Positions 1 through 7,514 of a DNA stretch of 16,349 nt are shown piece by piece; position 1 is the first letter of the stretch, and every line of letters begins with the position of its first letter. Under the pieces are notes generated by a model. That model ran no database searches. It worked only from the letters and a program-made list of their open reading frames with translations, and had not been told where the DNA came from. Origin of the DNA: an uncultured Clostridia bacterium (GTDB lineage Bacteria > Bacillota > Clostridia > Oscillospirales > Butyricicoccaceae). Location of the stretch: positions 1 through 16,349 of the forward strand of contig CAJUJQ010000069.1 in NCBI GenBank assembly GCA_910586575.1, given 5' to 3'. The position numbers and the translations under genes were made by a program.

Positions 1-1
1 A

Positions 2-88
2 GTACCCCAATTTCTCGCGCACGATCCGACCCAGTCGGGATTCACTGATATCCAAACGAATCGCTGCCTGATACTGATGATCTCGTCT
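2..88 (-). pseudogene. helix-turn-helix fragment, truncated by window edge
   Basis: Read on the minus strand from 88 to 2, this 29-codon open stretch contains QYQAAIRLDISESRLGRIVR, which resembles a helix-turn-helix DNA-binding segment (helix, ISESRLGR recognition helix). It runs off the left edge. Upstream in the same frame there is no ATG, GTG or TTG before a TGA stop inside the preceding terminator hairpin, so it looks like a 5'-truncated remnant rather than an intact gene. The family cannot be named from so little sequence. A chance open frame is possible, but the motif fit is better than expected for noise. Confidence 0.35.
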
Positions 89-89
89 G

Positions 90-130
90 AAAAATAAAAC
101 TGAGCCGAAACATCGCGTTCAGGCTCAGTT
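90..130 (-). terminator. rho-independent terminator after the response-regulator remnant
   Basis: AACTGAGCC (98-106) pairs perfectly with GGCTCAGTT (122-130), a 9-bp stem with a 15-nt loop. On the minus strand the stem is followed by TTATTTTT (90-97), a U-rich tract. It begins 11 nt after the stop codon (141-143) of the response-regulator remnant, where a terminator is expected. Confidence 0.7.
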
Positions 131-140
131 CATTCGTCCG

Positions 141-509
141 CTATATTTGAGGAGGGACAAATTTAGATCCGCCCCCCAAAATATTCTGTATGCAGGTATC
201 TTTTCCGGCAGCTGCCAGCTTTTTGCGTAATGGAAATATGTACTTTTCAGTTGAATCCACCCCGCTGGGCGGCTCATCATTCCATATTCGCAGGTACAGC
301 TGTTTGGGAGTCAGTACCTGCCCTGGCCGATTCGCCTAAAAATATAGCCGTTCAAATTCTTTGCGCGCCAGTCTGATTTGCTTTCCACCAGCCTTTACAA
401 AATGATGTTGAGGATCAATTATCAAATTTGCTCCAAAGATCAAATAGGGCGCACCGGTTTTGTTCAGGCGTAGATTTTATAACACATCATCAGCCCTTTG
501 GTAAACCCT
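141..509 (-). pseudogene. OmpR/PhoB-type response regulator C-terminal remnant
   Basis: The minus-strand frame ending at TAG 141-143 reads as a winged-helix (Trans_reg_C) effector domain. In order it shows LIIDPQHHFVKAGGKQIRLA (beta strands), KEFERLYF, ANRPGQVLTPKQLYLRIWND, VDSTEKYIFPLRKKL (recognition helix) and a terminal LGGGSKFVPP wing. An in-frame TAG at 336-338 interrupts helix 1 where homologs read roughly LYFLANRPG. A second in-frame TAA at 477-479 lies in what would be the linker to a receiver domain, and the receiver itself is absent. The gene is therefore 5'-truncated and carries two nonsense codons. It keeps its own terminator (90-130) and is separated from the export operon by another terminator (527-552). 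It could have been a regulator of a neighbouring two-component system, but nothing in the window shows its target. Confidence 0.75.
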
Positions 510-526
510 CTTATCAGAAAATATTC

Positions 527-552
527 AGGAACCGCCCATTTGGGCGGTTCCT
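527..552 (-). terminator. operon-end terminator hairpin
   Basis: AGGAACCGCCC (527-537) and GGGCGGTTCCT (542-552) form a perfect 11-bp GC-rich stem with a 4-nt loop, 18 nt after the stop of the small peptide gene. The minus strand continues with GAATATTTTC, a modest U-rich stretch. The stem is strong and the tail mediocre. It is well placed to end the long minus-strand operon. Confidence 0.75.
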
Positions 553-570
553 TGCTGCGTCTGGCAGATA

Positions 571-723
571 TCAGATTTTCCCTCTCAGGGAATCGTTAAT
601 CTTCTTTTCCGGCACACGCGGCACGTTGTCAAACGCTCCGCCGCCGGTTACTTGCTTCAGATCGTCAAGTTCGATCTCCTTATCTTCCGGATTCTCTGGA
701 AGAGTTTCAGGCTTTTTGCTCAT
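571..723 (-). CDS. double-glycine leader peptide, probable cargo of the adjacent C39 exporter
   Basis: This 50-residue protein was recognised by its leader. It begins MSKKPETLPE, is acidic, and carries IELDDLKQVTGG (residues 17-28). This matches the C39 recognition pattern: acidic residue at -8 (D21), L22 at -7, V25 at -4, then G27-G28. Cleavage after G28 would release a 22-residue peptide, GAFDNVPRVPEKK followed by INDSLRGKI. It has net charge about +2 and no Cys, so it is unlikely to be a lanthipeptide or disulfide bacteriocin; it may be an unmodified signal or effector peptide. The ATG has a good ribosome binding site (AAAGGAG) and lies 21 nt after the SLH-protein stop, so it is the last gene of the operon and is followed by a terminator. 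The exporter 9718-11892 carries the C39 peptidase expected to process it. The leader assignment is strong; the function of the core is unknown. Confidence 0.85.
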   Translation of the reverse strand: MSKKPETLPENPEDKEIELDDLKQVTGGGAFDNVPRVPEKKINDSLRGKI

Positions 724-744
724 AACCTTGTTCTCCTTTCTTAT

Positions 745-2802
745 TTATTCCAGATTCGCAAGCAGCTTGTCCAGCCTCTCGATCACAGCCGCAACCTCCG
801 CACGGGTCGCATTGTTCTGCGGGGCAAATGCGCCGCTGCTGTTACCGCTCAAAATTCCTTGCTGCGATGCAAGCTTCACGGACTCCAACGCCCAGTCGGA
901 AATTTCATCTGCGTCAATATAAGTAAGCGCTTCATCGCGCGCTGCGATCCCTGCTTTATACGTCAGATATTTTGCAATCATGACTGCCATCTGCTCACGG
1001 GTCACATTGTCATCCGGACCGAACCGGTTGTTGCCATAACCACTGGCAATGCCGTTCGCGGTCGCCCAGGCAACATGATGTGCGTAATACATCGTATCAG
1101 GCACATCTGTATATTGAGTTGTCGTATTCTGTGCGGTGTTTCCGTCCAGACGGCCAAGAACAGATACCAGCATCCCGCGGGTCACGTTCATATTTGGTGC
1201 GAAGGTATTCGCGCTTGTTCCCGCAAAGTATCCCTTGCCGACGGTATAAGCTGCACTGTTGTAGAACCAGTCAGAAAGCCTGATATCAACAAAATGGCTG
1301 ATGTCTATCGCCGAGGGCTGTGCCGGGGTTGCCGGTACGGTTTCCTGTGGTTCTTCCTTGCCAGTGTCCTTCTCATCCTCTGTCGGCTTCACGGAGGGTC
1401 GCTGCGTCGGATGGGAATTGCCCGATGAAGTCGGCTTGTCCGGAACATTCGGGACGGAATCCCACTTCACCCGGATCGTGATTTCCTTCATCGCTAAGCC
1501 ATAGGGCGCTGCTGTGCCATAAATTACGGTTGTTCCGGGAGAAAGTGCTTTCAATGTCGTTCCGTCGAATACGGCAATCGTCGCATCCTCCGTGCCAAAC
1601 ACCGCATTCAAGCCGCTGTTAAATTGCGCAGGTACTCCAGTAACCGCAAAATCCATCGTCTGTCCGACATCCAGCTCGATCACTTCGGGGAATGGCTTGC
1701 CGTTCAGCAGCAGCTCGACCGGCGCACTTGCGACCAGCCGGACTTCCTCACCATCGGTAAGGTACTGAACCTCCTTGCCGGTTACAGTCTCCCCGATCAG
1801 CAGGCAATCCAGATAACCATATTCACCGAACGCTTCCGGAATGACCTTCAAATCAATCGTAAACGATTTGCTTTCATCAACACCGATGCCCTCAAGGGAA
1901 ACCTTGCCGAAGTCGCATTCTTCCGTTGTGTAGTCCATCGACATGGCATAGGGACCAGAGAAAACAACATTCAAGGTATCGGCCGCAGTCGAAACCACGT
2001 TTCCTGCGTTCGTAACATTACAAATCAGATGCCAGCCGTTTTCATCCTGCCAGGTATCGACAGAATCGACCTGATAAATGGGCCTTGCCGCCAGCGCTTC
2101 ACTTTCGAAAACGGATGTATTCGACATACCGCCTTCCTGAGCTTCCGCGCAGAAAGCCACCCCGCCGACGTTATCTGGTGCTGTCCACTCAAAGGTATAC
2201 CCATTGGTATTGCCCGGAAGCAGCCTGCCCGCAGATGTGATTGTTTTCACAAGCTGCCCGCGTGCGCCATTATGTATTTCGTAGATGTTCACGGTGTAGC
2301 CGTTCGCATAGGTCAGTCCGACATTTTTAACCGCAACGCTGACCTCAACCGTTTCACCCGCATTCGGCGTTTCATCCGAGAAGGTAATACCGGTTACTTC
2401 AACCGCCCCACAAGGCTCCATATACGATGCCATAAGCCTGAAATCGCTGATTTCAACAGGGTTCTGCGGATTTGTGGTGATTTTCTGATCATAGCTGTTA
2501 TACAGTACCATCAGGTTGCCGCCGGAATCAATTACCGCGTTCGGTTCATCGGTGAACGCACCCGTATGGGTCAGCCGATATGGATCTGCCCATGCACAGC
2601 CGCCCTCATCGGGATTGCTTTCATCGCCGGAACTGATGTCAGGAGCAGAATTGTCCGCATTTTCGTCCTGAACCAATGCGGTCGCGTAAACCTCCCTGCA
2701 CTGTCTTACATTACCATCCGCATCCGTTTCTCCAGAAGAAACCGGCTGCGTCCAGACAATATAGATATCATCGCCATCCGTTACTGCTTTGAAGTCTGCC
2801 AT
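745..2802 (-). CDS. SLH-domain surface protein, probable detached C-terminal half of the upstream giant protein
   Basis: 685 residues from the first ATG (2802); the frame is open back to a TGA at 2866-2868. Residues 1-120 look like beta-propeller-type blades (DDIYIVWTQP, NLMVLYN). They are followed by CARDB/Ig-like beta modules (TVEVSVAVKNVGLTYANGY; WHLICNVTNAGNV), a BIG2-like stretch ending near 450 (VIYGTAAPYGLAMKEITIRV), a Pro/Thr/Glu linker (about 455-500), and three SLH repeats (about 501-685: FVDIRLSDWFYNSA, YTDVPDTMYYAHHVAWA, and a degenerate third). SLH repeats bind secondary cell-wall polymer, so the protein should sit on the cell surface. It has no signal peptide, and the sequence just before the ATG (AAVDNPQGSRS) reads as natural coding sequence. 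It therefore looks like the rest of the protein encoded at 2822-7303, separated by a frame break. If translated alone it would stay in the cytoplasm. Confidence 0.88.
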   Translation of the reverse strand: MADFKAVTDGDDIYIVWTQPVSSGETDADGNVRQCREVYATALVQDENADNSAPDISSGDESNPDEGGCAWADPYRLTHTGAFTDEPNAVIDSGGNLMVLYNSYDQKITTNPQNPVEISDFRLMASYMEPCGAVEVTGITFSDETPNAGETVEVSVAVKNVGLTYANGYTVNIYEIHNGARGQLVKTITSAGRLLPGNTNGYTFEWTAPDNVGGVAFCAEAQEGGMSNTSVFESEALAARPIYQVDSVDTWQDENGWHLICNVTNAGNVVSTAADTLNVVFSGPYAMSMDYTTEECDFGKVSLEGIGVDESKSFTIDLKVIPEAFGEYGYLDCLLIGETVTGKEVQYLTDGEEVRLVASAPVELLLNGKPFPEVIELDVGQTMDFAVTGVPAQFNSGLNAVFGTEDATIAVFDGTTLKALSPGTTVIYGTAAPYGLAMKEITIRVKWDSVPNVPDKPTSSGNSHPTQRPSVKPTEDEKDTGKEEPQETVPATPAQPSAIDISHFVDIRLSDWFYNSAAYTVGKGYFAGTSANTFAPNMNVTRGMLVSVLGRLDGNTAQNTTTQYTDVPDTMYYAHHVAWATANGIASGYGNNRFGPDDNVTREQMAVMIAKYLTYKAGIAARDEALTYIDADEISDWALESVKLASQQGILSGNSSGAFAPQNNATRAEVAAVIERLDKLLANLE

Positions 2803-2821
2803 GGAACGTGAACCCTGCGGG

Positions 2822-5800
2822 TTATCGACCGCCGCTGATACAGATGATGGTGTACCATGCCATTTTCACGCCTGCGGAAACGCCGATATAGCCACCCACG
2901 CCGCTGAAAAACAGCAGGGAATCCTCCGCGCCATTGTTCGGGTTGCTGACGCTGGTATACACAAAGTCAAAGTATACGCCAACCTGTACGTCAAATTTCC
3001 AAGTGGGCGCGCCCAGTGCGGATGTTGCCCCGTCAAAGCGTTCCGGGACATTTTTGAACGCTTCTTTATACGAGGACGCAAGCCCGTCCTTGAAGGTATT
3101 GATCGGGTGTTTGATCGAGAAAATATCCTTGAAACAAGCGCCCGTGTCACCCGCATAGGTTGTCATGTGCGTGTCTTTCACCTTGTCGGCGATCTGCCCG
3201 ACCCCTACGCCGATATACAGGCGGTAACCCGTATCCGTCTTGATGGAGCCGACCGATACAAACGGCAGGTCAAACTGCATTGCCGTATCGCCCAGCAGCG
3301 GAAGCGACTCGAACTTCATATCGATCGGCAGATCAACGTGCTGGAGCACCGGCACATCCTCGGTTGACTTTTGCAGGAACGTATAACCGGTGAACACATC
3401 GGAATAGGTGGTGTGGTTCATTTCCGTATCCTGGCCGGCGACCGTGATTGTCCACGTGCCGATAGTGAACCACAGGAACTTTATTTTGAAGGTCTTTTGT
3501 ACTTCGCTGTAAATGCCGTGCGACTTATCGGTCGTGACACGCAGATACAGCCTGCTGCCCGGCAATGCCTGCGACAGCGGAAGCTCACCCACGAATACGC
3601 CATCCTTTTCCTCCGCCTTATACGACGCTTTTTGGGTGTTCGTGTAGGGGTCATAAATAATGAACTCAATGCCCGTCACTTTTTCCGGCGTGTTCGGGTA
3701 TTCGGTCAGATTGCCATCACCATCGGCTTCCACCTTCGTGTAGTAAGCTGGCTCCCGCATTTTTGCATAGACGACAACCGTATTTCCGTCGATCACAATA
3801 TTATTTCCCTGGCTGCGATTGTCCGTATATACATCGATATTGTTGATCACACTGCCGTTTTCGGTGTTGATCAGCTGCTGGCCGACGCTTTGCGGAACGA
3901 TCCACGCCTTCTCCTTGCGGATGCTGTCATCACCGCCTCTGTTTGCACTGACGCCGACCTCCCCGTAGCTGCCCTGTGCCGACGGCAGGGCCATTTCATG
4001 CAGGGCGTCCTGGCCGTTTGATGAGATGACATAGCGGATGAAGTGCTTGATCGTTGACCCGCTGTAGTCGTTCATCGCGCGGAACGGGGCGGTCGTAAAG
4101 CTTCCATCCGCTCCGATCGTCGAGAACGAGCCGCCAAAGCTGACGATCGCCCCCTGTGCGGGAATACTGTTGGTCACACCCGTCTGACGCGTCTGCATAT
4201 TATACGTCGCGCGGTAGACACTGCCGCTGACTGGCTGGTAGGCAGAGTCATTCTTCCCGCTCGGCGGCTTCTCGGTGACGCATGATAACGTGATCACGTT
4301 GTCATCCTTGCTGCTTCCCGCCTCATGGTAGAACACCTCGCTGCCATAATTCCGGGAATTCCCCGGTTCCGTCCAATTCAGGTAGGGGGTTTCTCCGGCG
4401 CTGTCCGACAGATGGGCAGAAATCGCATAAATCTTTCCGTAGCGCGGCTCACGGTAAACGATATATTCGTTATACACAGTCCCATTCACCATGACTTCCC
4501 CTGCCACCGAGGTCTTAAAAAAGCCATAGCTGGTATCAAATTTTGACAGGTCGGACTTCTTCACGCGGACGGTGATCGCGTTGCCTGCCCGCTGGAACAG
4601 CGGCGTAATCTCATAATAACCGTAACGCAGCCGCTCATTATCATCCAGGAAGCCGCTGCCGTTTTCGTCATAAATGACTTTCACGTTCCGCTTGATCCAT
4701 TGGGTATCGGATTCGTTCTGTTTATAGCTGACCAGGTAACCAGTCGGCTCATACATGAGCTTATATTGGTCACGCATGGCCGTGCTCAGTCTCAGGATAT
4801 CGCCCCGGTGATAGGTGTAGGTCTGCGTTGAGCTGATATTCTTATTCTCACCGCTGATCCTGAAATACCCGAAGTCGTTCGCAGGGACATTGATCTTGAC
4901 CTTTGCATCCTTGTAACCAAATTCCGGTTTCAGGGTAAGCCTGCCGCGCAAACCGAACGTTCCGTTTTGATTTTTCCATGCGTCCGATGTGTTATTTTCT
5001 TCAAAGGAGATGTAGTTTCTGAATTGCTCCACCCAGTACGGAGTCATGTTGATCGTCTGGGATGAACTGCTGTCATTTTTGAACGCTTTGACCATTGTAG
5101 ATGAGCCGTTATCCGCTACAATGTTAACCTGCTTCAGATACACATACGGTGTGGAAATATTTCCGCCAATCGTCTGCTGAAGGGTAATCGCATTCTTATC
5201 ACTTCGCGTATAACGGATGATCTGGTCATTCGTGTCGTTGGACGCGCCTGCAAGCGCCAGGAAGTTTGCGCCCGCCCATTCGGAACGTGTGCCGTCTGCG
5301 TTCAGGAAGGACAGCGGCTGACCGTCTGCCAGGTTGACCACAAACGGTCTGTAGATCGGCTTGATGCTGTAGATCCACAGATAGTTGCAGTCATTGCAGT
5401 TGGCCTGATTATAGATGTTAAAACGCACTGGGTCCCAAAACGTGCAGAACATATTTCTGGTTGTCCTGCCGAATGATGCACGGCTGCTATAGGAGCAGCT
5501 TCCGTTATACCAACTCCAGTCAAAGCTGCGGCTTCCTGAGCCAACAAAGCCTGTGAGAATATTTGCATCACCGCCCCTATGCTCCCATTCGACTTGCACA
5601 CCGGCAATGTCCGCGCCATGATATTTCACCTCCGCACCGGCAGAGTCCTTAATATTTTTCTCCGCAATCGTCCAATTTACACCAACTGTACCATGATAAT
5701 CATGCCAGAAGCTGTTATCTTTCCATTTTGTGGTCCACCTTTTTCCGTTTGAATCGTAGTCATTTTTCCCTTTAAAATGGTTATCGGTACCTTTTTTTAT

Positions 5801-7303
5801 TGGATTTGCCAGATCGATCGCATTGCCCAGCACAATATCGGATACCCGGTCGCTCTGCTGGATTGCAAACAGCTCTATGCCGTCGTCCCCACCCTGCTGT
5901 GCAGTCCGGGACGTGCCCAGCGTGCCGGTAATCCGGACGTCCGCGCTGCTCTGTGAAATCGTGCAGTTATCGACTTCCTGCAGCGTCAGCGAAAAATCCG
6001 CGCTGCCGAAAATGTATTCCGTCCGGATCGGGATCTCAACCGTCTGGCGGTCGATGCCGATCGGGAATACCACGTCCATGTCAACCAGTGAGAAATCCCG
6101 GCCAGCCTGCGCTGTACCGCCCTTTGCGGTCAAGTGCGCGGCGGCAATGGTGTTCAGCGCGCCCGAGCGGGTGACCTCCACCGTGACGCTTTCGCCTGAC
6201 GCGCTGTAAGCGTCCTGTGCGAAACCGATTTGGGATGGCGTTTGTTTCTCATCGTCAACAATCGTCACCGCACAGCTTGACGCGGCGCTGTTTGTGGTCG
6301 TGCCGTAAGGCTCGCCGAGTATCAGGTAGAAATAGCGGTCGCCGTCACCCTTGCTGTTGTTCTTTACGTCAATGGCGATGTACTTTTCACGCTCGCCCTC
6401 CGCAAAATCGACCGTCAGCGACGCGCCGACAACGGCGTTCGTAATCACGTTTGCCACCTGCTGAATCTGTTGGTAGGTGTCCATTGTGGAGGTCACCCGC
6501 TGCGGCTCACCCGTAACGCCTGTGTACATCCGGCGTGCTTCCTGCAAGGGGTTCGTGCTGATTGCTTCCCCTAAGCCGGAGGTTTCTGCCGCTCTTTCGT
6601 CAGTAGATGTTTCCGTGTCCGGCTCGTCCGCAGGAACCTTTTCTTCTTCCGGCGGCTGTCCATCCTCGGGGGCTTTGCTGCCCTCCGGCGGCTGTCCGTC
6701 CCCGGAAATTTCGCTGCCCTCCGGCGGCTGTCCGTCCTCGGAAGTTTCGCTGCCCTCCGGCGGCTGTCCGTCCTCGGAAGTTTCGCTGCCCTCCGGCGGC
6801 TGTCCGTCCCCGGAAGTTCCACCGACATCCGCAAGCCCGCTGGTCTGCTCGATATAGTCAACTGCGTCCTGCATCGCGGAGGCAGTCTGCTCCCGCAGGG
6901 CTTCGTTGTCCTCCAGCATTTCGGCGTATTCATCTTCCGTGCGCAGCTCGGACTGCGTATATTCCGAGCCTTCAATCCGCTCCAGAAGCGATTGATTGTC
7001 CTTCGGGTTTTTCGCTTTCTCATGACTGCCGTACAGCGAAACGGTGTAGTCCTCGCCATATTTTGCGGTCAGGTCGGCAATCTTGAGCGTTACGCCGGAT
7101 TCCGAATCACAGTCGCCGCCCCTCGCAATGCGGAGCAGGTACCGTGCGCCGGAATTTTCGTCCAGCCGTGCGTTTGACGCTGCCAGATAGAATACATCAC
7201 TCGACAGGATTTCGTCATCGATCTCCATTTCCGGGATATGTACATCGGCGGCCGCCCTCGCAGAAGGCTGGAGCATTGGGGTAAGCATCGACAGCGAAAG
7301 CAC
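2822..7303 (-). CDS. giant secreted Calx-beta repeat protein (N-terminal part)
   Basis: 1493 residues from a GTG at 7303. The true N-terminus probably lies 15 codons upstream at 7348, giving SWKTKDFLKRG, a hydrophobic stretch LSAVLSLSMLTPML and QPSARAA: a complete Sec signal peptide that the GTG start would strip of its charged region. A first Calx-beta-like half (about 28-90, DENSGARYLLRIARGG, KYGEDYTV) is separated from its second half (about 295-350, AEGEREKYIAIDV, DRYFYLILGEP) by an acidic insert holding a 12-residue repeat. A second, uninterrupted Calx-beta module lies at about 355-457 (GESVTVEVTRSGALN, GGTAQAGRDFS). The remainder is long, beta-rich and unassigned, with many Asn/Gly/Tyr. 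The last residues (VGGYIGVSAGVKMAWYT) look mid-domain, and the stop at 2822-2824 appears to be caused by a frame break. Role inferred as a surface adhesin or matrix protein anchored through the SLH half. Confidence 0.88.
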   Translation of the reverse strand: MLSLSMLTPMLQPSARAAADVHIPEMEIDDEILSSDVFYLAASNARLDENSGARYLLRIARGGDCDSESGVTLKIADLTAKYGEDYTVSLYGSHEKAKNPKDNQSLLERIEGSEYTQSELRTEDEYAEMLEDNEALREQTASAMQDAVDYIEQTSGLADVGGTSGDGQPPEGSETSEDGQPPEGSETSEDGQPPEGSEISGDGQPPEGSKAPEDGQPPEEEKVPADEPDTETSTDERAAETSGLGEAISTNPLQEARRMYTGVTGEPQRVTSTMDTYQQIQQVANVITNAVVGASLTVDFAEGEREKYIAIDVKNNSKGDGDRYFYLILGEPYGTTTNSAASSCAVTIVDDEKQTPSQIGFAQDAYSASGESVTVEVTRSGALNTIAAAHLTAKGGTAQAGRDFSLVDMDVVFPIGIDRQTVEIPIRTEYIFGSADFSLTLQEVDNCTISQSSADVRITGTLGTSRTAQQGGDDGIELFAIQQSDRVSDIVLGNAIDLANPIKKGTDNHFKGKNDYDSNGKRWTTKWKDNSFWHDYHGTVGVNWTIAEKNIKDSAGAEVKYHGADIAGVQVEWEHRGGDANILTGFVGSGSRSFDWSWYNGSCSYSSRASFGRTTRNMFCTFWDPVRFNIYNQANCNDCNYLWIYSIKPIYRPFVVNLADGQPLSFLNADGTRSEWAGANFLALAGASNDTNDQIIRYTRSDKNAITLQQTIGGNISTPYVYLKQVNIVADNGSSTMVKAFKNDSSSSQTINMTPYWVEQFRNYISFEENNTSDAWKNQNGTFGLRGRLTLKPEFGYKDAKVKINVPANDFGYFRISGENKNISSTQTYTYHRGDILRLSTAMRDQYKLMYEPTGYLVSYKQNESDTQWIKRNVKVIYDENGSGFLDDNERLRYGYYEITPLFQRAGNAITVRVKKSDLSKFDTSYGFFKTSVAGEVMVNGTVYNEYIVYREPRYGKIYAISAHLSDSAGETPYLNWTEPGNSRNYGSEVFYHEAGSSKDDNVITLSCVTEKPPSGKNDSAYQPVSGSVYRATYNMQTRQTGVTNSIPAQGAIVSFGGSFSTIGADGSFTTAPFRAMNDYSGSTIKHFIRYVISSNGQDALHEMALPSAQGSYGEVGVSANRGGDDSIRKEKAWIVPQSVGQQLINTENGSVINNIDVYTDNRSQGNNIVIDGNTVVVYAKMREPAYYTKVEADGDGNLTEYPNTPEKVTGIEFIIYDPYTNTQKASYKAEEKDGVFVGELPLSQALPGSRLYLRVTTDKSHGIYSEVQKTFKIKFLWFTIGTWTITVAGQDTEMNHTTYSDVFTGYTFLQKSTEDVPVLQHVDLPIDMKFESLPLLGDTAMQFDLPFVSVGSIKTDTGYRLYIGVGVGQIADKVKDTHMTTYAGDTGACFKDIFSIKHPINTFKDGLASSYKEAFKNVPERFDGATSALGAPTWKFDVQVGVYFDFVYTSVSNPNNGAEDSLLFFSGVGGYIGVSAGVKMAWYTIICISGGR
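6645..6824 (-). repeat. 36-bp in-frame tandem repeat encoding a DGQPPEGSE-type 12-mer
   Basis: CCCTCCGGCGGCTGTCCGTC (plus strand) starts at 6681, 6717, 6753 and 6789, exactly 36 nt apart, with a diverged copy at 6645. The five units encode DGQPPEGSETSE-like 12-mers at about residues 160-219 of the giant protein. The array is acidic, Pro-rich and probably a disordered spacer. Near-identical DNA suggests recent expansion and likely length variation between strains. Confidence 0.92.
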
Positions 7304-7360
7304 CGCGCTGAGGCCCCTTTTCAGGAAATCTTTCGTTTTCCAACTTATAGAGTCGTTTTC

Positions 7361-7366
7361 CCTCCT
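7361..7366 (-). promoter_or_regulatory. ribosome binding site of the giant Calx-beta gene
   Basis: AGGAGG on the minus strand, 12 nt before the ATA codon at 7346-7348 that begins a full signal peptide and about 57 nt before the first usable start codon, GTG 7303. Its position argues that translation originally began at 7348 rather than 7303. Confidence 0.5.
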
Positions 7367-7379
7367 TTATCTAACTGCT

Positions 7380-7401
7380 GCACAGCCTTTTCGGGCTGTG
7401 C
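7380..7401 (-). other. intergenic hairpin between second exporter and giant protein
   Basis: GCACAGCC (7380-7387) pairs with GGCTGTGC (7394-7401) across a 6-nt loop. There is no following U-tract on either strand, so it is not a classical terminator. It could be an mRNA processing or stability element separating export genes from the surface-protein genes. Confidence 0.4.
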
Positions 7402-7514
7402 CTGCCCACTGCTCATAAGCAGCGGAACAACTTTTTCCCCATAGCATCTTCCTTTCACAAGTGCTTGAAAATCAATCTTTTTGAGACATCCATCCCCTTT
7501 CCTTGAAGATCGGC

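Larger units (their letters stand above)
7345..7442 (-). pseudogene. possible tiny gene before the giant protein, broken at an A5 run
   Basis: An ATG at 7440-7442 follows a plausible ribosome binding site (AAAGGAAG) but runs into a stop after nine codons (MGKKLFRCL). The next frame, entered at the A5 run 7432-7436, reads PLLMSSGQAQPEKAVQQLD and then KGGKTTL. It ends at TAA 7345-7347, which overlaps the presumed mutated start of the giant gene in the manner of an ATGA coupling overlap. One extra A would join the two parts into a 32-residue peptide. No homology is recognised, the same frame also has a GTG start at 7458, and the stretch may simply be intergenic. Confidence 0.25.

Noticed and set aside
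745..2802. SLH protein as an independent gene starting at ATG 2802
   Set aside because: A weak AGGG precedes the ATG, but the lack of a signal peptide and the coding-like sequence upstream of the ATG favour a frame-broken C-terminal half; kept as a CDS with that caveat.
1624..2811. 395-codon plus-strand open frame opposite the SLH protein
   Set aside because: It is antisense to a gene with clear SLH and Ig-like domains, has no recognisable domain or ribosome binding site, and is a by-product of GC-rich third positions.
6645..6824. 36-nt periodic repeats resembling a CRISPR array
   Set aside because: Repeats are directly contiguous with no unique spacers and encode an in-frame 12-residue protein repeat.
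6571..7086. Arg/Pro-rich open frames on both strands over the repeat region
   Set aside because: They are alternative-frame readings of the 36-nt repeat, with low-complexity products and no start signals.
7455..7490. 12-codon frame (MDVSKRLIFKHL) after the second exporter
   Set aside because: A purine-rich site precedes it, but it is too short, has no leader motif, and shows nothing to separate it from chance.
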